Shown here: positions 1 to 10,296 of the stretch, in pieces
Position numbering within the stretch: position 1 is the first letter of the stretch
Layout of the letters: every line of letters starts with the position of its first letter
Origin: Celoporthe dispersa
Taxonomy: Eukaryota; Ascomycota; Sordariomycetes; Diaporthales; Cryphonectriaceae
DNA: 64,000 nucleotides
NCBI GenBank assembly: GCA_016584495.1
Contig: WAID01000003.1
Span: 1,116,001 to 1,180,000, forward strand
Direction of reading: 5' to 3'
Notes under the pieces: model-generated
Told to the model about the DNA's origin: nothing
Database searches by the model: none
What the model saw: the letters and a program-made list of their open reading frames with translations, nothing else
Translations under genes and position numbers: made by a program

Positions 1-196
1 GAACAAGAAGGTAGTTAGTTTCAGTCTGATATGGTCTGGCCTGACCTGGGTTCTGTTTCTTCTGGAGGAAGGGGAGGAAGGGATGACCTTCTCTGTCTAG
101 GATAGCATCAACACGCAAGACCCTCCCTCAGACCGCCACGACCTGCCCCTCTGCCGCGTGAACAAGTGATAGCAAGAGGACACCAATGAACCTTCT

Positions 197-460
197 CTAA
201 TCCCCCGTAGTGTGTCTCAGTAGGCCCAGCCTCTGCAGGATAGCATGGACCAACATGCAGTAGGCATGGTGTAAGCGAGGCCACGTCGGTCCAAGTCCAC
301 GTCCGTGATTGGGGAGCCTCCATATGCATGCCGCTGATCGGTGATCAAGGCTGCTCGCTGGCACCTCCTCCCCGGCCGACAAAACCTCCTCCACGTCTCG
401 CAGCAGTCTAGAACGTAGCCGATCAGGCATGACCGCCTGGTTCATCACCAGACTATTGAG
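197..460 (-). CDS. Possible 3' exon of an unidentified gene
   Basis: An 88-codon open stretch follows a good acceptor (pyrimidine-rich tract ending TTTCCAG, exon start at 460) and ends at TAG 197-199. The first half reads like a normal globular protein (a Leu/Arg/Glu-rich helix around RLRSRLLRDVEEVL). The second half, rich in His, Trp and Pro, is less convincing, and an overlapping frame is also open. I could not find an upstream exon with a start codon between 600 and 1100. No family recognised. It may be a real terminal exon or chance. Confidence 0.22.
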   Translation of the reverse strand, partial: LNSLVMNQAVMPDRLRSRLLRDVEEVLSAGEEVPASSLDHRSAACIWRLPNHGRGLGPTWPRLHHAYCMLVHAILQRLGLLRHTTGD

Positions 461-488
461 CTGGAAACAGAAAAGAGCTTCGTGCGTG

Positions 489-495
<7 letters not shown>

Positions 496-524
<29 letters not shown>
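496..524. repeat. (CAG)n microsatellite
   Basis: About nine perfect GCA/CAG triplets. On the minus strand it sits just upstream of the acceptor of the possible exon at 197-460, so it would be intronic or untranslated. Confidence 0.9.
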
Positions 525-583
525 GGCCCGCCCCTTCCTGCGACCAACCTCTCTCCTCTCATCACCCTCCTCTTCTCGCACAC

Positions 584-3331
584 AAGCCATGTCTCACTGC
601 AACGTCACAAAAGCGGCATCGTTCTGGGTCAAAAAGAAAAAAAGAGAAGAAAAAACCTTAAAAAGAGATAGTTTAGCTGCAACGTACTTCTGTGATGTGG
701 CTCAAGACGGCAGAGCAGACTAAAGGGAGGGGGTTGGTATTGCTGCGTGCAGCCAATGATCCTGCCAGGAGCGGTAATTGCTGCGTAATAGAGACGTCAC
801 GAAGCCAGCAATCTCACACAACGGCTGCTGTTTCTTCTGCCTGTCCCCCGCCCTTCCTCTGCGACCAACCAAGTTGGACCACCTCGACGCGGACGGCCAA
901 GAAAGCTGGCCACAGTAACACAGAACGGGAAGAGAGAGGGAGAAAGAAAAGAAAAAAGAAAAAAAGAACACCAGCCTACACCGCCGAAACGAAGCGATGC
1001 ATCTTGTTACATGGTCTGTTTTGCCTTGTTTTCTAATTTTCCCCACTTCATATTCCTGTTCTATCGTTTTCATCCCGCATCTCCTGTGGCCCGGGATCAC
1101 ATCACATCACCAACTCACATGCGGGCGGTTACTGCGGCCCTCTTGTCTCATCCCGAGCCCTCTCACGGGGTAAGTCATGCCGGGTGCAGATCTTGATCCT
1201 GCTCACGGCTCCTGATCAGGCATTCTGGTGAGATGGTGGGCGAGGAGAAAAGACAAGAGAAGAGAGAGAGATGTTATTGGCCGTCCCTTGCTCCCCACCC
1301 TTCTTTCCGCCTCTAATACAAGGGCCATACCAACACTATCTCTAGAATGTCTTGTCATTTCCGTCCAAGTACTTCTACATACCAATGTACACGGTACTTT
1401 CATGTTATGATGGATTGTGGTGGGTTAGGAGGAAGAGTAAAAAGAGGAAAGAAGGGGCCCAGCAAGATAAGGCATGTGGGTGGTCTGCGCCGTCCTGCAC
1501 GTTTCGCACCAACCTGCATCACATGCCATGACAGGATGCTGAAATGGATCATCTCCGCGGAGAGAATTGGATGGCCATGGACTCATCACAAAATCTACCC
1601 AAGTTTTTTATGTGCCTTACAAGAGAGAGACACTTGCCCTATGTATCAAGTTACATCTCCTGTCCGGCCCGTTTACAACGAAGGAGGTGAGCGGGCTTTT
1701 AAAAGATATCAAATGAGAAAAGGTCCCGTTTTCGTGTCATGTATGTGAGTTGTTCTGGATGCTGAGTTGTGTGCGAAGTCTGTGTGTGGATGTGCGTGTA
1801 AGAATGGGTGGGTCTGTATGGTGAGATTTGTGTGTGGTGTGGGCTGTGGACGGGTGCATCTTGTATGGGGTGCATCAAGTATGCGTGCGACAGTCTGTCT
1901 GTGTGAGCGCTAAAAAATAGGACCCTCAAGGACAAGACTCAACCGAGGGCAATGTCTCCGGTTGTACTGGTACCAGCTGCATTTTCTCACGCTGACCAGA
2001 TGCAAGACCCCTTCTCAACTCTTCCACCCCTCCCCCCCACCAAACCACCCCTGCGTCCCAAGGCAGGACAGTGTGCCACCTGTCCAACAGCGTCCACAGC
2101 AGGCTGCAGCTGCCTTCTTTCTCTCTCCTTCCAGCTGCTCTTGTCCTGGATCTCTGCTTAGATAGACTGGGTAGATGGATACACATGATACTTCTTCCAC
2201 ATACCTAAGGCAAGTCAGTCTGTTGATTGTCCTCTTCTTCTTTTTCTTTTTTCTTCAATCTTCTCTGTCTTGGCCACTTTTTTTCCCCAACTAGCTTCGT
2301 CCCCTCCTAGCACATTCCCGGGGGTCTTTATTGCCGGCCTGTAGGGGAGAAGGCAGAAAGGCTTGGAGAGGGGGTGGGGGGGGCATGGAAGCAGCGAGAA
2401 AGACAGTGCAATCTGAGGCTGGCACACCAACCGTGGACATTTCCTAACTACTCTTGGATGCGATGCGAATGTGTTGTCCAGGGCGTAGAAGATAGCCCAG
2501 CATGATCTGGCTGACAGGGTGACCGATTGACTGGCGGCTCTGAAGGTAACAGCGACAATGGAGCCGCCGTGGGTGGGAATGATATTGCAGATGTGACAGG
2601 TAGGCCTCCTTGCATGGGCCGACGCCGAGCCACTCACTGCAGGTACTGCAAGTGGCCCCTTCACTTCTCACCCCTCCTCCCCCAACACACATACATGTCT
2701 CCTCTTTGTGGCAGCATTACTTGCATGAGTAGTCAATGTGTGGGGCATTATGCTACAAACATGCGGCACACATCTCGATTCCTCTCGACTGGACGAGGTG
2801 AGTTACGGAGGGACCCTGCAGCTGGCACAAAATGCTGCTGCCTACAATTTTAGAGAAAAAGATTAAGAAAGCCCTTGTTGACCTGCATGTTCTGGTGTAG
2901 TTATCAATCATGAGGTCGAGAGAGAGAGACTTGAAAAAGAGCAGGATCTCCCACACGTTTCCCGCCCAAAAATGCCCAACCTGCCGACCCAGCCACATCT
3001 ACCAATAATATCCCTCATCTTCTCCATATTGTCTTTCTCTTCCTATATCTGGGGCTTTTTTCCCACATCTTGTCTTCACGAATGCTGTTGTGAGGAGAAG
3101 ACAAAGCAATTGTGTGTCCCATTATGGTTAAGAGCAGGAGCTGGGTATTTATGTTCGATGTTTACCTGGGGCGGCTCGAGAAGTCTCGTCATGGATCCTA
3201 TTGATGAGTCCTCAAGTGTCAGCACGCAGTACTCGAAAGGATAGAAGACAGGAGGGAGAGTGTAGTTCACATTACCTTGCCTAGTCCATCCGTTGGGCCC
3301 AAAAAAAAACCAAAAAAACCTGTGTGGTGGC
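584..3331. other. Intergenic, no supported gene
   Basis: Only short overlapping open frames on both strands, none with a recognisable domain or a consistent set of splice sites. Purine-rich and pyrimidine-rich tracts occur (e.g. 940-972 and 2235-2260), as is usual for fungal intergenic DNA. Confidence 0.6.
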
Positions 3332-3960
3332 TCAGTTTGTGTCCTCAAGGGTCAGGCGCTCAACCAGATTGATCAGGCCCTCAGGCGAGTGCAGAATCCA
3401 AGCGTCGTTCAGGATGTCGTTGCTTTCGGTGCTGCGCGCCAGCTCCAGGTAGATATCCCGGCGGCCGTTGGCCTTCTCCAGGAAGCCGTGGATGAAGATG
3501 ACGTCCTCGACGGGCGGGAATGGCTCTGGCAGAAAGACGACGGAGCTGGCGGGCAGGAGCAGCCAGGCGAACTCCTGGGCGTTGACCAGAGGAGAGCTGA
3601 ATGGCTCCGTGAAGCCCATCCAGGCCTCATAGAAGCGCTCCTTGTCTCGGCCCGAGGTAGCCTGTCCGCAACGTTAGTAATAGATTGGGTAGTATTTTGT
3701 GTAGTAGTGTAGGAGGGGGTAGGTGAACTCACAGCGAAGTCGATCAGGAAGATGATCTGCTCGAGGCGGCTTCGCTCCCAATTGGTGAGGGTCATGTGAC
3801 GGAACTCGGCAGCGCGGTTCCTGTCGCGGCGGATGGCATAATACGCGGCCTCCCACAGAGCGAAGCCAGTGAGCTGAGGCTGCTCAGGTGCCTGCGTGGT
3901 GGGCTGACCAGTGCCTGTGGTGGTGGACTGTGTAGCAGGAGCATCGGTGATTGAAGCCAT
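3332..3960 (-). CDS. Hypothetical protein, 185 aa, one intron
   Basis: Exon 1 is 3960-3733 (76 codons) and exon 2 is 3661-3332 (109 codons plus TGA). The 71-bp intron (3732-3662) has a GTGAGT donor, a TTACTAAC branch site and a GGACAG acceptor, and joins the exons in phase 0. The N-terminal 30 residues are Thr/Gln/Pro-rich and probably disordered. A Trp/Arg-rich helical segment follows (FALWEAAYYAIRRDRNRAAE), then a mixed C-terminal domain ending LTLEDTN. I see no signal peptide or membrane segment. The start ATG is the first after a CT-rich leader and gives the only continuous spliced frame. Family and function not recognised. The splice signals and even codon use make it a convincing gene. 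Confidence 0.75.
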
Positions 3961-4079
3961 GGTTGGACAGTCAGCAGCGTGGTATCTCTTAATTGTTTGT
4001 TTTGAAAAGAAAAAGGCTTGCTTGATTGGTGTCTGCTGAGATAAACAAGCTTTCGAATGCGTGAGGGTTTGAAAGAGTG

Positions 4080-4111
<32 letters not shown>

Positions 4112-4260
4112 GAGGGAGGCAAGGAGAGAAAAGGTGGTGGAGAGAAAGAAAGAGAAGCAGGGAGAAAAGGAAGAAGAGGAAGGAGTCCTTGACTTCGAGC
4201 GAAGACAACGGATACTGATCGAGAGTTCCTTCCCATGCTATATATACATATATAAGAGAA
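3961..4260 (-). promoter_or_regulatory. Likely promoter/5' UTR of the 185-aa gene
   Basis: Reading the minus strand, a TATA-like run (TATATATGTATATATA, about 4239-4256) lies roughly 285 bp upstream of the ATG. A long CT tract (about 4078-4190) follows, the usual position of a fungal transcription start region. The stretch further upstream, to 5030, holds nothing I can assign. Confidence 0.45.
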
Positions 4261-5030
4261 AATGCCTTCCTTCCACTAGCCTTTCCCCTCCCCCCTCCCC
4301 TCTCCCCCTCGCTCCTCCCTCAGGTAGAATCTCCTCCCCACGCGGCTTTCCTTTTCAGAGAAAGAGGCAGGCTCACCTTGTCCCTGGTTGGTCACTGGTC
4401 GATGACTAGACGCTGGTCACTGGCCATTCACTAGCGTTGCCAGCACAGCTCAGACAAGCTCCTTCGGGTCCAGGTGTGCATGGCTGTCCCGGTAAGAAGC
4501 AATAATGTGAGGAACTTTTGGTACCACCTTGGAAATGGCCATCACGAACCAGTCACGCTGATCATGGTCACGGTGATCATAGGAAGAATAATCTCGATGC
4601 CATTTTTTTTCTTTCTCGATGCATAGTAGTGATGTTGATCATGGTTCGAGGATGAGATCTGGACCTCGCTTACTACGCGACTTGATACTGATCCCCCATG
4701 AGTCCAGCTAATATAGACTACATCGTTCCTGGCAAGCCATGCGGATGGGTCACCCATCACAGCTCAAGTTCTAGCTAGAGGACCGGGCCGCAGGGGGGGC
4801 TGAAGGACAATGTAGGGGCTCGGCCGAGGTTCACCCCCGCCAGTCATCGAAGAAAAGGGACGTTGAGACGGACTCCATGGTATTCAGCCAGTACTTGTTC
4901 CTAGTCATTTCTTTTGGCGGCGGGCCTAGGATCAGTCATCCGCCCAACCTTGCTGCACATCTCCTCCGTCACCACTCCCTCCTCTCCAGCCTCCTTCTCC
5001 TTGCCGTTCACGGGCCCGCTGGAGCTTCCT

Positions 5031-5463
5031 CTACTGCTGCTGCTGGCTCTGTGGCTTCAGCGCGATGGGCCTGGGGTTGGTGCAGACGAGCGACATCTGG
5101 AGGTTATCTCCAGGGCGCTTGATCATGTGTTCCCATGCGACGGGTTCCTCGGACTCTCTGAGGTGGCAAGGCCCTGTTGTGTAGGAAGGATGGTCAGGAC
5201 AAGGAAGGCCGGGTACGACACAGAGAGGGGACGATAAAGGAACATACAGCAAGATGCCTCGGTAACGGTGATGGACTCGATCTCCTTAGGGCAGAGGTGG
5301 CCCGTCCGCAGGTAATCATCACACCACTCGAGGTTGAGCGTGTAGACGTGCCCGCACTCCTCAAACTCTTCCTGCAAGGAAACTGTTAGATACCCCAAAG
5401 TCCAACCCGCTCGCTCCGTTGTACAGCCGAGGGCGGGTGTCATACCTCAATCCACAGGCACAT
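5031..5463 (-). CDS. Small Cys-rich hypothetical protein, 94 aa, two introns
   Basis: Three exons: 5463-5446, 5371-5248 and 5173-5031. Both introns are 74 bp with GTATGA/GTATGT donors and TTGCAG/AACAG acceptors, and the joined frame is 285 nt including TAG. The ATG has a strong context (ACCACCATG). Cysteines are at 2, 12, 23, 33, 47, 50 and 78, with a CGH at 12-14, a CP at 33-34 and a CxxC at 47-50. This layout resembles small fungal proteins thought to bind zinc, but I cannot name the family. No signal peptide is visible (the N-terminus is acidic), so it is probably intracellular. The tail is a run of Gln. Splicing evidence is strong; function is unknown. Confidence 0.75.
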
Positions 5464-5722
5464 GGTGGTACGAGATCAATCGCGTGCTCGTGTGAATAGC
5501 AGAATAAGACAGACGGGAATATCAAAGATGTCACAAGGTGTTGTGTGTTTGTCGTACACTCGAGATCAGATGATGATGCGGTTCAGTTTCCGGCCCCAGG
5601 CCTGAACGACCGCAGAAGGCACAAAAGATGGGAGGAGGGACAGAGAGACAAAGGTGGGTGACAGCGCAACCCGCTGCTGCAAGTGACGTTCCACCGTCAA
5701 GATATAAGAGAGCCACACACAC

Positions 5723-5773
<51 letters not shown>

Positions 5774-7277
5774 ATGCCTCCCTCTTCCCACATAACTGCA
5801 ACTCCAAGAGACTTTCTCCGGTTCCCCGTCCCGGCGCCGAGCGCAAATGTAATGATCCGACCGCGAGGGCATAGTGTGGCACGTATGTCTTAATTAAAAA
5901 AAGGTGATGTCTTGGAAGATGAAGCATAAATTATCTCTTCTTTTTTTCTTCTTCTTTGCTCGGTCGCTGCGTGCATTAGCCCCGCTGTCGATCCTTCGGC
6001 AGGCGCGCGCACTCCCAGCAAAAGAGAGATCGAGGCGAGAGCCGCAAGGGGTGTACGGATCGAGACGTGGCAGTAAAACACAGTGTATCAGATTTTACTT
6101 TTGCTGGTGGATGCTGGGAAAAGCAGAGGGGGGAGAAAAGATGGTCTGGGCAGCGCGGGCATGTTTCGCTCGGGAGGAGTGGTGGAGTACGGGACTTGTG
6201 CTGGCTGAATCCTTGCCCCCGCTCAGCTTCTAGGCTTTTGGCTCCCTGCGACAACACAGCGAGGCATGCGGGGTTACTGAGCAGCGGAGGAGCAGCAGAG
6301 GAACATGATGCTGCTGTGGAAATAATCTAGATAATTCATTCTACACTCGAAGGGAAAGAGAGAACAATTTTTCTTCTAAAAAAAAAAAACACACAAAAAA
6401 ACAATTCCAGCCACCAATAGTCGGCCACGTTCACTCGTTGCGGGGCTCTTTGCCATCTGGCCTGCAGGAAGTGGCCCCTTGCCAGTGTGTATCACGACAC
6501 CCTTACAACCTCGTCGAACGTACAGCACATAAAACGATACGTGGCAAAAATGAGGGCCCTTGGAGCATGAGGCACGGCAGGCAGAAGTCTTGGGGTTTTA
6601 TATATAAGAAAAGAAGAAGAAGAAAGGAGAGAAAAAAAATAAGGTGAGAGTACTTTATGTAATCTCGTACCAAGTAAGTGGGAGCCAGTTGATAAGGTTA
6701 GGGGGTGTAGTGGTATGCCAACCCACTGAAGCGCTGGGCTGTTCTGGTGGCTTGACAGACACAGCACGTCAAACCGGACCACTGTAGACCCTCATTTTCA
6801 GGCATTACATAATATTACATCAGACATCTCAACAACACCCACACGAAGAAGAGGAGGTCACAGAGAAGGGAAAGGAGATTTCTATAGGGAGTGGGAAAAG
6901 GAAGGAAGGAAAAAAAGAGAAAAGGAAAGAATAGAATAGAAAAATAATGATACAAAGGAGCGGTACAAGAAGCCCCCCCTGACCCTTTGTCTCATCGTAT
7001 GGACTTGTGTGTAGGCTCTTCTGGATGCAGACAGCACAGGACAAAGCATGAGATGCAAACCCCGATGCGAGACATCACAGGGTGGAACAGAATGTTGTGC
7101 ATGCAGACCTTGAGTAGAACTGATATATTTTGCTAAAGAGAATAATATCATCTGCTTGAAATTCTTGTCCTCTGACGCCCAGCATCGTCGCCCAGCATCG
7201 CTGTCTTCAAGAGCCACTCTCACAATCTCCACTTCCCAAGTACTTACAGCCCCACTCCACAACCACAGAACACATTC
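5464..7277. other. Intergenic with purine/pyrimidine tracts
   Basis: Holds the (GA)n tract at 5716-5771 upstream of the Cys-rich gene and the 5' flank of the 165-aa gene. Open frames here are short and look random. Confidence 0.6.
5716..5771. repeat. (GA)n / (CT)n microsatellite
   Basis: Nearly perfect GA dinucleotides. On the minus strand this is a CT tract about 255-310 bp upstream of the 94-aa gene's ATG, where fungal promoters often carry CT boxes. Confidence 0.9.
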
Positions 7278-7775
7278 ATGGAGTTCTCAGAGAAAGATCA
7301 TTGGCCCTCCCGCCCCGACAGCGCCATCCGACCAACCTACGAGTCGTGGACGGTGGTCTCTCGCTACAACCATAACCATCCATCCCCAGGCCTTGCCCGC
7401 CTGGCGCGCTGCCTCGGCCACAACCGCCGCCGCCACACCTCTCCCTGCTACGTAGCCTCGGTCTACGCGAACCAGCACTTCAGCTCCGACCAGCTCGCCG
7501 CCGTCTACGACCAGGAACGGGCCCTCCACCACCACCAGCGCGAGGATGATGGCAGCACCGCGGCCTACAGACATGGGCTGTGGTGCCGCCTCGGCAGGCT
7601 GCCGTGGGACGTGCAGGAGGCGGTGGGCTCGCTCCTGGAGCAGCGGGCGCGGGAGACGAGCGGGCTGGACACGCGCTGTGACTGGAGCCTCGTGGTTCTC
7701 AAGGTGGTCGAGACCAGGAGCGATCAGCTCTGGTGCACGGAATATCGGCTGGTTATAGAAGGCTGCGAGCGCTAA
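7278..7775 (+). CDS. Hypothetical protein, 165 aa, single exon
   Basis: Uninterrupted ATG-to-TAA frame with a strong GC bias at third positions, unlike the flanking DNA. The protein is soluble-looking and rich in Arg, His and Leu. Recognisable segments are an N-terminal YESWTVVSRYNHN, a His-rich stretch (residues ~85-90), and a C-terminal beta-like WSLVVLKVVE...LWCTEYRLVIEG. No signal peptide or transmembrane helix. No family recognised. An open frame also runs through the opposite strand for most of this length, but it crosses non-coding CT tracts downstream and is better explained as a GC-rich shadow of this gene. Confidence 0.6.
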   Translation: MEFSEKDHWPSRPDSAIRPTYESWTVVSRYNHNHPSPGLARLARCLGHNRRRHTSPCYVASVYANQHFSSDQLAAVYDQERALHHHQREDDGSTAAYRHGLWCRLGRLPWDVQEAVGSLLEQRARETSGLDTRCDWSLVVLKVVETRSDQLWCTEYRLVIEGCER

Positions 7776-8155
7776 CGGCGGGCCCTTCTCTTTTTCTTTC
7801 CGGGTGAATGAATCCGGCGCAGAGGAAAGTGCCTGGGCAATGGATACGGGGGCATGAGGTGTATCACCGTTTGGAGGGAGGGGGAACAAGGCATTGCATC
7901 TGATGGTGCGCAGTCGAAACGACAAAAGAATCCATCCAGAGCTCTTGTGGCTGGCTCTGATGCTAACAAGCCACCAGATCTTTATGTATACACAATTCGT
8001 TTGCTTCGTGTGCCAGGGAAATAAAACCATATATGCGACTTTCCCATTCCTGTCTCTTCCACTCTTCTCTCTCTGTGTTTCTTTTTTTTTTCTTCTTCCC
8101 CTTGTCTCTTTTCTCTTTTCTTTTCTTTCTCTCTCTCTCTCTCTATCTCTCGCTT
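7776..8155. other. Convergent 3' intergenic region
   Basis: Separates the stop of the plus-strand 165-aa gene from the stop of the minus-strand reductase. It contains a CT-rich stretch (8050-8155) and no open frame of note. Confidence 0.55.
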
Positions 8156-9426
8156 TTAGTTGTCCAGCGGTGTGACATTCGGGTCCCAGCAGACGGGCTT
8201 GTACTCGGTCGTCTGTAGTTCCTGGACCTCCTCGGGCGTCAGCTCGAAGGAATACACCTCGGTGTTCTGCTTGATACGGGCGGGGGTGACGCTCTCTGTG
8301 GCAGGGACACGAAAAGTCAGCAATCACTCTCCTCTCTCTCTCTCTCCAAAAAAAAAAAAAAAAAAAAAAAAGAGAGACAAGGACATACTGGGCAAGGGGA
8401 CGTAGCCCTTCTGTAGGCTCCAGCGGATCAGGATCTGGGCCTCGGTCACGCCGTACTTCTCGGCCAGCTTCTTGAGGACGGGCTCGCCCCACCTCTCACC
8501 GCGCACGAGAGGGGAGTAGGCCTCGACGGCGACACCGCGGGCCCGGCACCAGGTGGCGATATCCTCGCGGGCGCACCAGGGGTGGATCTCCCACTGGCCC
8601 ACGGACAGGACGCCGCCCTTGCCCGGCCCGCCGCGCTCGGCCTCGAGCTCCTTGATATGGGTCTCGAGCTCGTCCAGGTGGTGTACGCCGTAGTTGGACA
8701 CGCCGATGCTGCGGACGGTGCCCTCCTCGACGCACTCGACCAGCCCTCTCCAGGCGGCCTTGCGCGCCGCGGGGCCGCCGTAGGGAGCGTGCAGGAGCAT
8801 CAGGTCGACGTAGCCCAGGCCCGTGACCTCGAGCGTCTTTGCGACCTGGGCCTTTGCGTTCTCGTACGACAGGGACCGGCCAGGCACCTTGGATGTGAAG
8901 AAGATCTGGTCGCGGGGGACGGTGGCGGCGATCTTTCGGATGGCGGCACCGCAGCCGGCCTCGTTCTTGTACACGGCTGCACAGTCGATCTAGGGAGGGT
9001 CAGTCGGTTGGGATGGTGTTGGCTGGGGTGGTTGCTCGGGAGCTGGAATGGACTGGACGCACATGCCGGTAGCCAATGTTCATGGCCTCGATACAGACCC
9101 CCTCGGCGACATCTTCAGGACTAAAAGCCGTGGGTAAGGGATCGATCAGCATGGCCACGACGCAGTCTGAAAGGGAGAAGAGGGAGAGAAAAAGGCAACG
9201 GGGGCAGGAGGCAGGAGGAATGTCCTCTCCTCCCGTCTTGCCATATCGCACTCACGTCTGCCAGAGCTATACATCGGATCAAAACATCAGCGGTCAGCAC
9301 TGGGCTCCCTCTCTCTCTCTCTTTCTAGACATAAAATTTGCTCAACTTACACCGAATCCCAGCAGGGGGGATCTCGTGGCCGCTGTTCAGCTTGACCTTG
9401 GACTCGAGGCTGAGGGCGGAAGCCAT
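8156..9426 (-). CDS. Aldo/keto reductase (frame broken in exon 1)
   Basis: NAD(P)H-dependent aldo/keto reductase of the TIM-barrel superfamily. Five exons: 9426-9351, 9266-9256 (an 11-nt microexon), 9120-9063, 8989-8389 and 8295-8156, all with GT-AG introns in compatible phases. The product would be about 294 aa, normal for the family. The catalytic tetrad is present: Asp50 and Tyr55 in IDCAAVY, Lys82 in FFTSKVP and His115 in LMLLHAPYGG. The C-terminal LPKSVTPARI motif, the family's cofactor-binding signature, is split by the last intron. Anomaly: exon 1 has six C where five are needed (9365-9370 on the + strand as G). As given, the frame shifts just before the GFG motif and the downstream exons are out of phase. 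This is either a sequencing or assembly error or a recent loss of function. An in-frame upstream ATG at 9507 would add 27 residues resembling a mitochondrial presequence. Intron 4 contains a long A run. Confidence 0.88.
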
Positions 9427-10296
9427 GTTGTCGCTTGTCGTTGAAAAATGGAGATGTGCGCGGAGGATTTGAAGACGATTCAACACGTTACTGAAGACTC
9501 GAGACATGAAAGATAGGTTGCAAGGGGTAATGTCGCGGGAGAGGAGGCGCAGGTGGGATTATTATAAATCCAGGTCGCTGTGCTTAGTAGACACTCCACC
9601 GGGTCAAGTTGCCGGTGATCGGAGAGGATAATTGTACGATGGACTGAATTTCACTGGGCCGGGCCGGTCCTCATTTCAGAGATACTCACATATACGCACA
9701 CACACGCAAACACACTGCCTGGAGTTATTTTGATAAGTAAGAGATAGATCGGTCCCATCTTTTTTCTTTCTGGTTGAGGCCATAAAGAGGAGAAAACCTT
9801 ATGGGGGAATCTTGTTTGGCCTCGGTTGTGAATAGCAAAGGCGACATCTCCAAATAACTATGCAAGCTATGACCCTGTGAGGGAGCTACCCCCACCTGCT
9901 GACTGCCTCCTTGCTCTGCTATCGCTTATCATCCCCGCACATAGCGCATCCTCCCCCTGCTAATCTGGCTTATCAGGGTGCGGGGTAGTGTACCTGAGAA
10001 ATAGGTGTGTGCTATAGGGGAGAGGGAGGTACCGAGTGAGCTGCTGCTGTCATGGCTGCTGCTGGTGCCTGCAGCATCACACTCAGCAACAATACAGCAG
10101 CACTGCTGTACGTTGGGGTTCTGATGATGCCTTCTACCGAGGGTCCTCCTCTCCAACAAGGGATGCTACAAAGAGCCCCTCATATGTTTGTTGTTTTCCT
10201 TCTTCTTCTTCTTCTTTTATGGCTCTGGTGATGTGAGAGCATCACCATGGTCCTCCAGCCCAGACCTAACATCACCCATCCTCTGCGCACGACACC
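9427..10296. promoter_or_regulatory. Shared divergent intergenic region
   Basis: 870 bp between the divergent starts of the reductase (minus) and the acyl-CoA synthetase (plus), so it must carry both promoters. I see a short CA-rich stretch near 9700-9715 and a (TTC)n run at about 10200-10215, but no binding site I can name. Co-regulation of the two enzymes is possible but is inference. Confidence 0.45.

Noticed and set aside
3961..4236. N-terminal extension of the 185-aa gene from an upstream start
   Set aside because: The added sequence is Ser/Leu/Pro repeats translated from the CT tract and TATA region; the ATG at 3960 is the better start.
7287..8492. A 401-codon open frame on the minus strand
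   Set aside because: It runs antisense to the 165-aa gene, crosses the CT-rich 3' region and enters the reductase's last exons in the wrong frame; composition is Arg/Glu repeat-like where it passes the CT tract.
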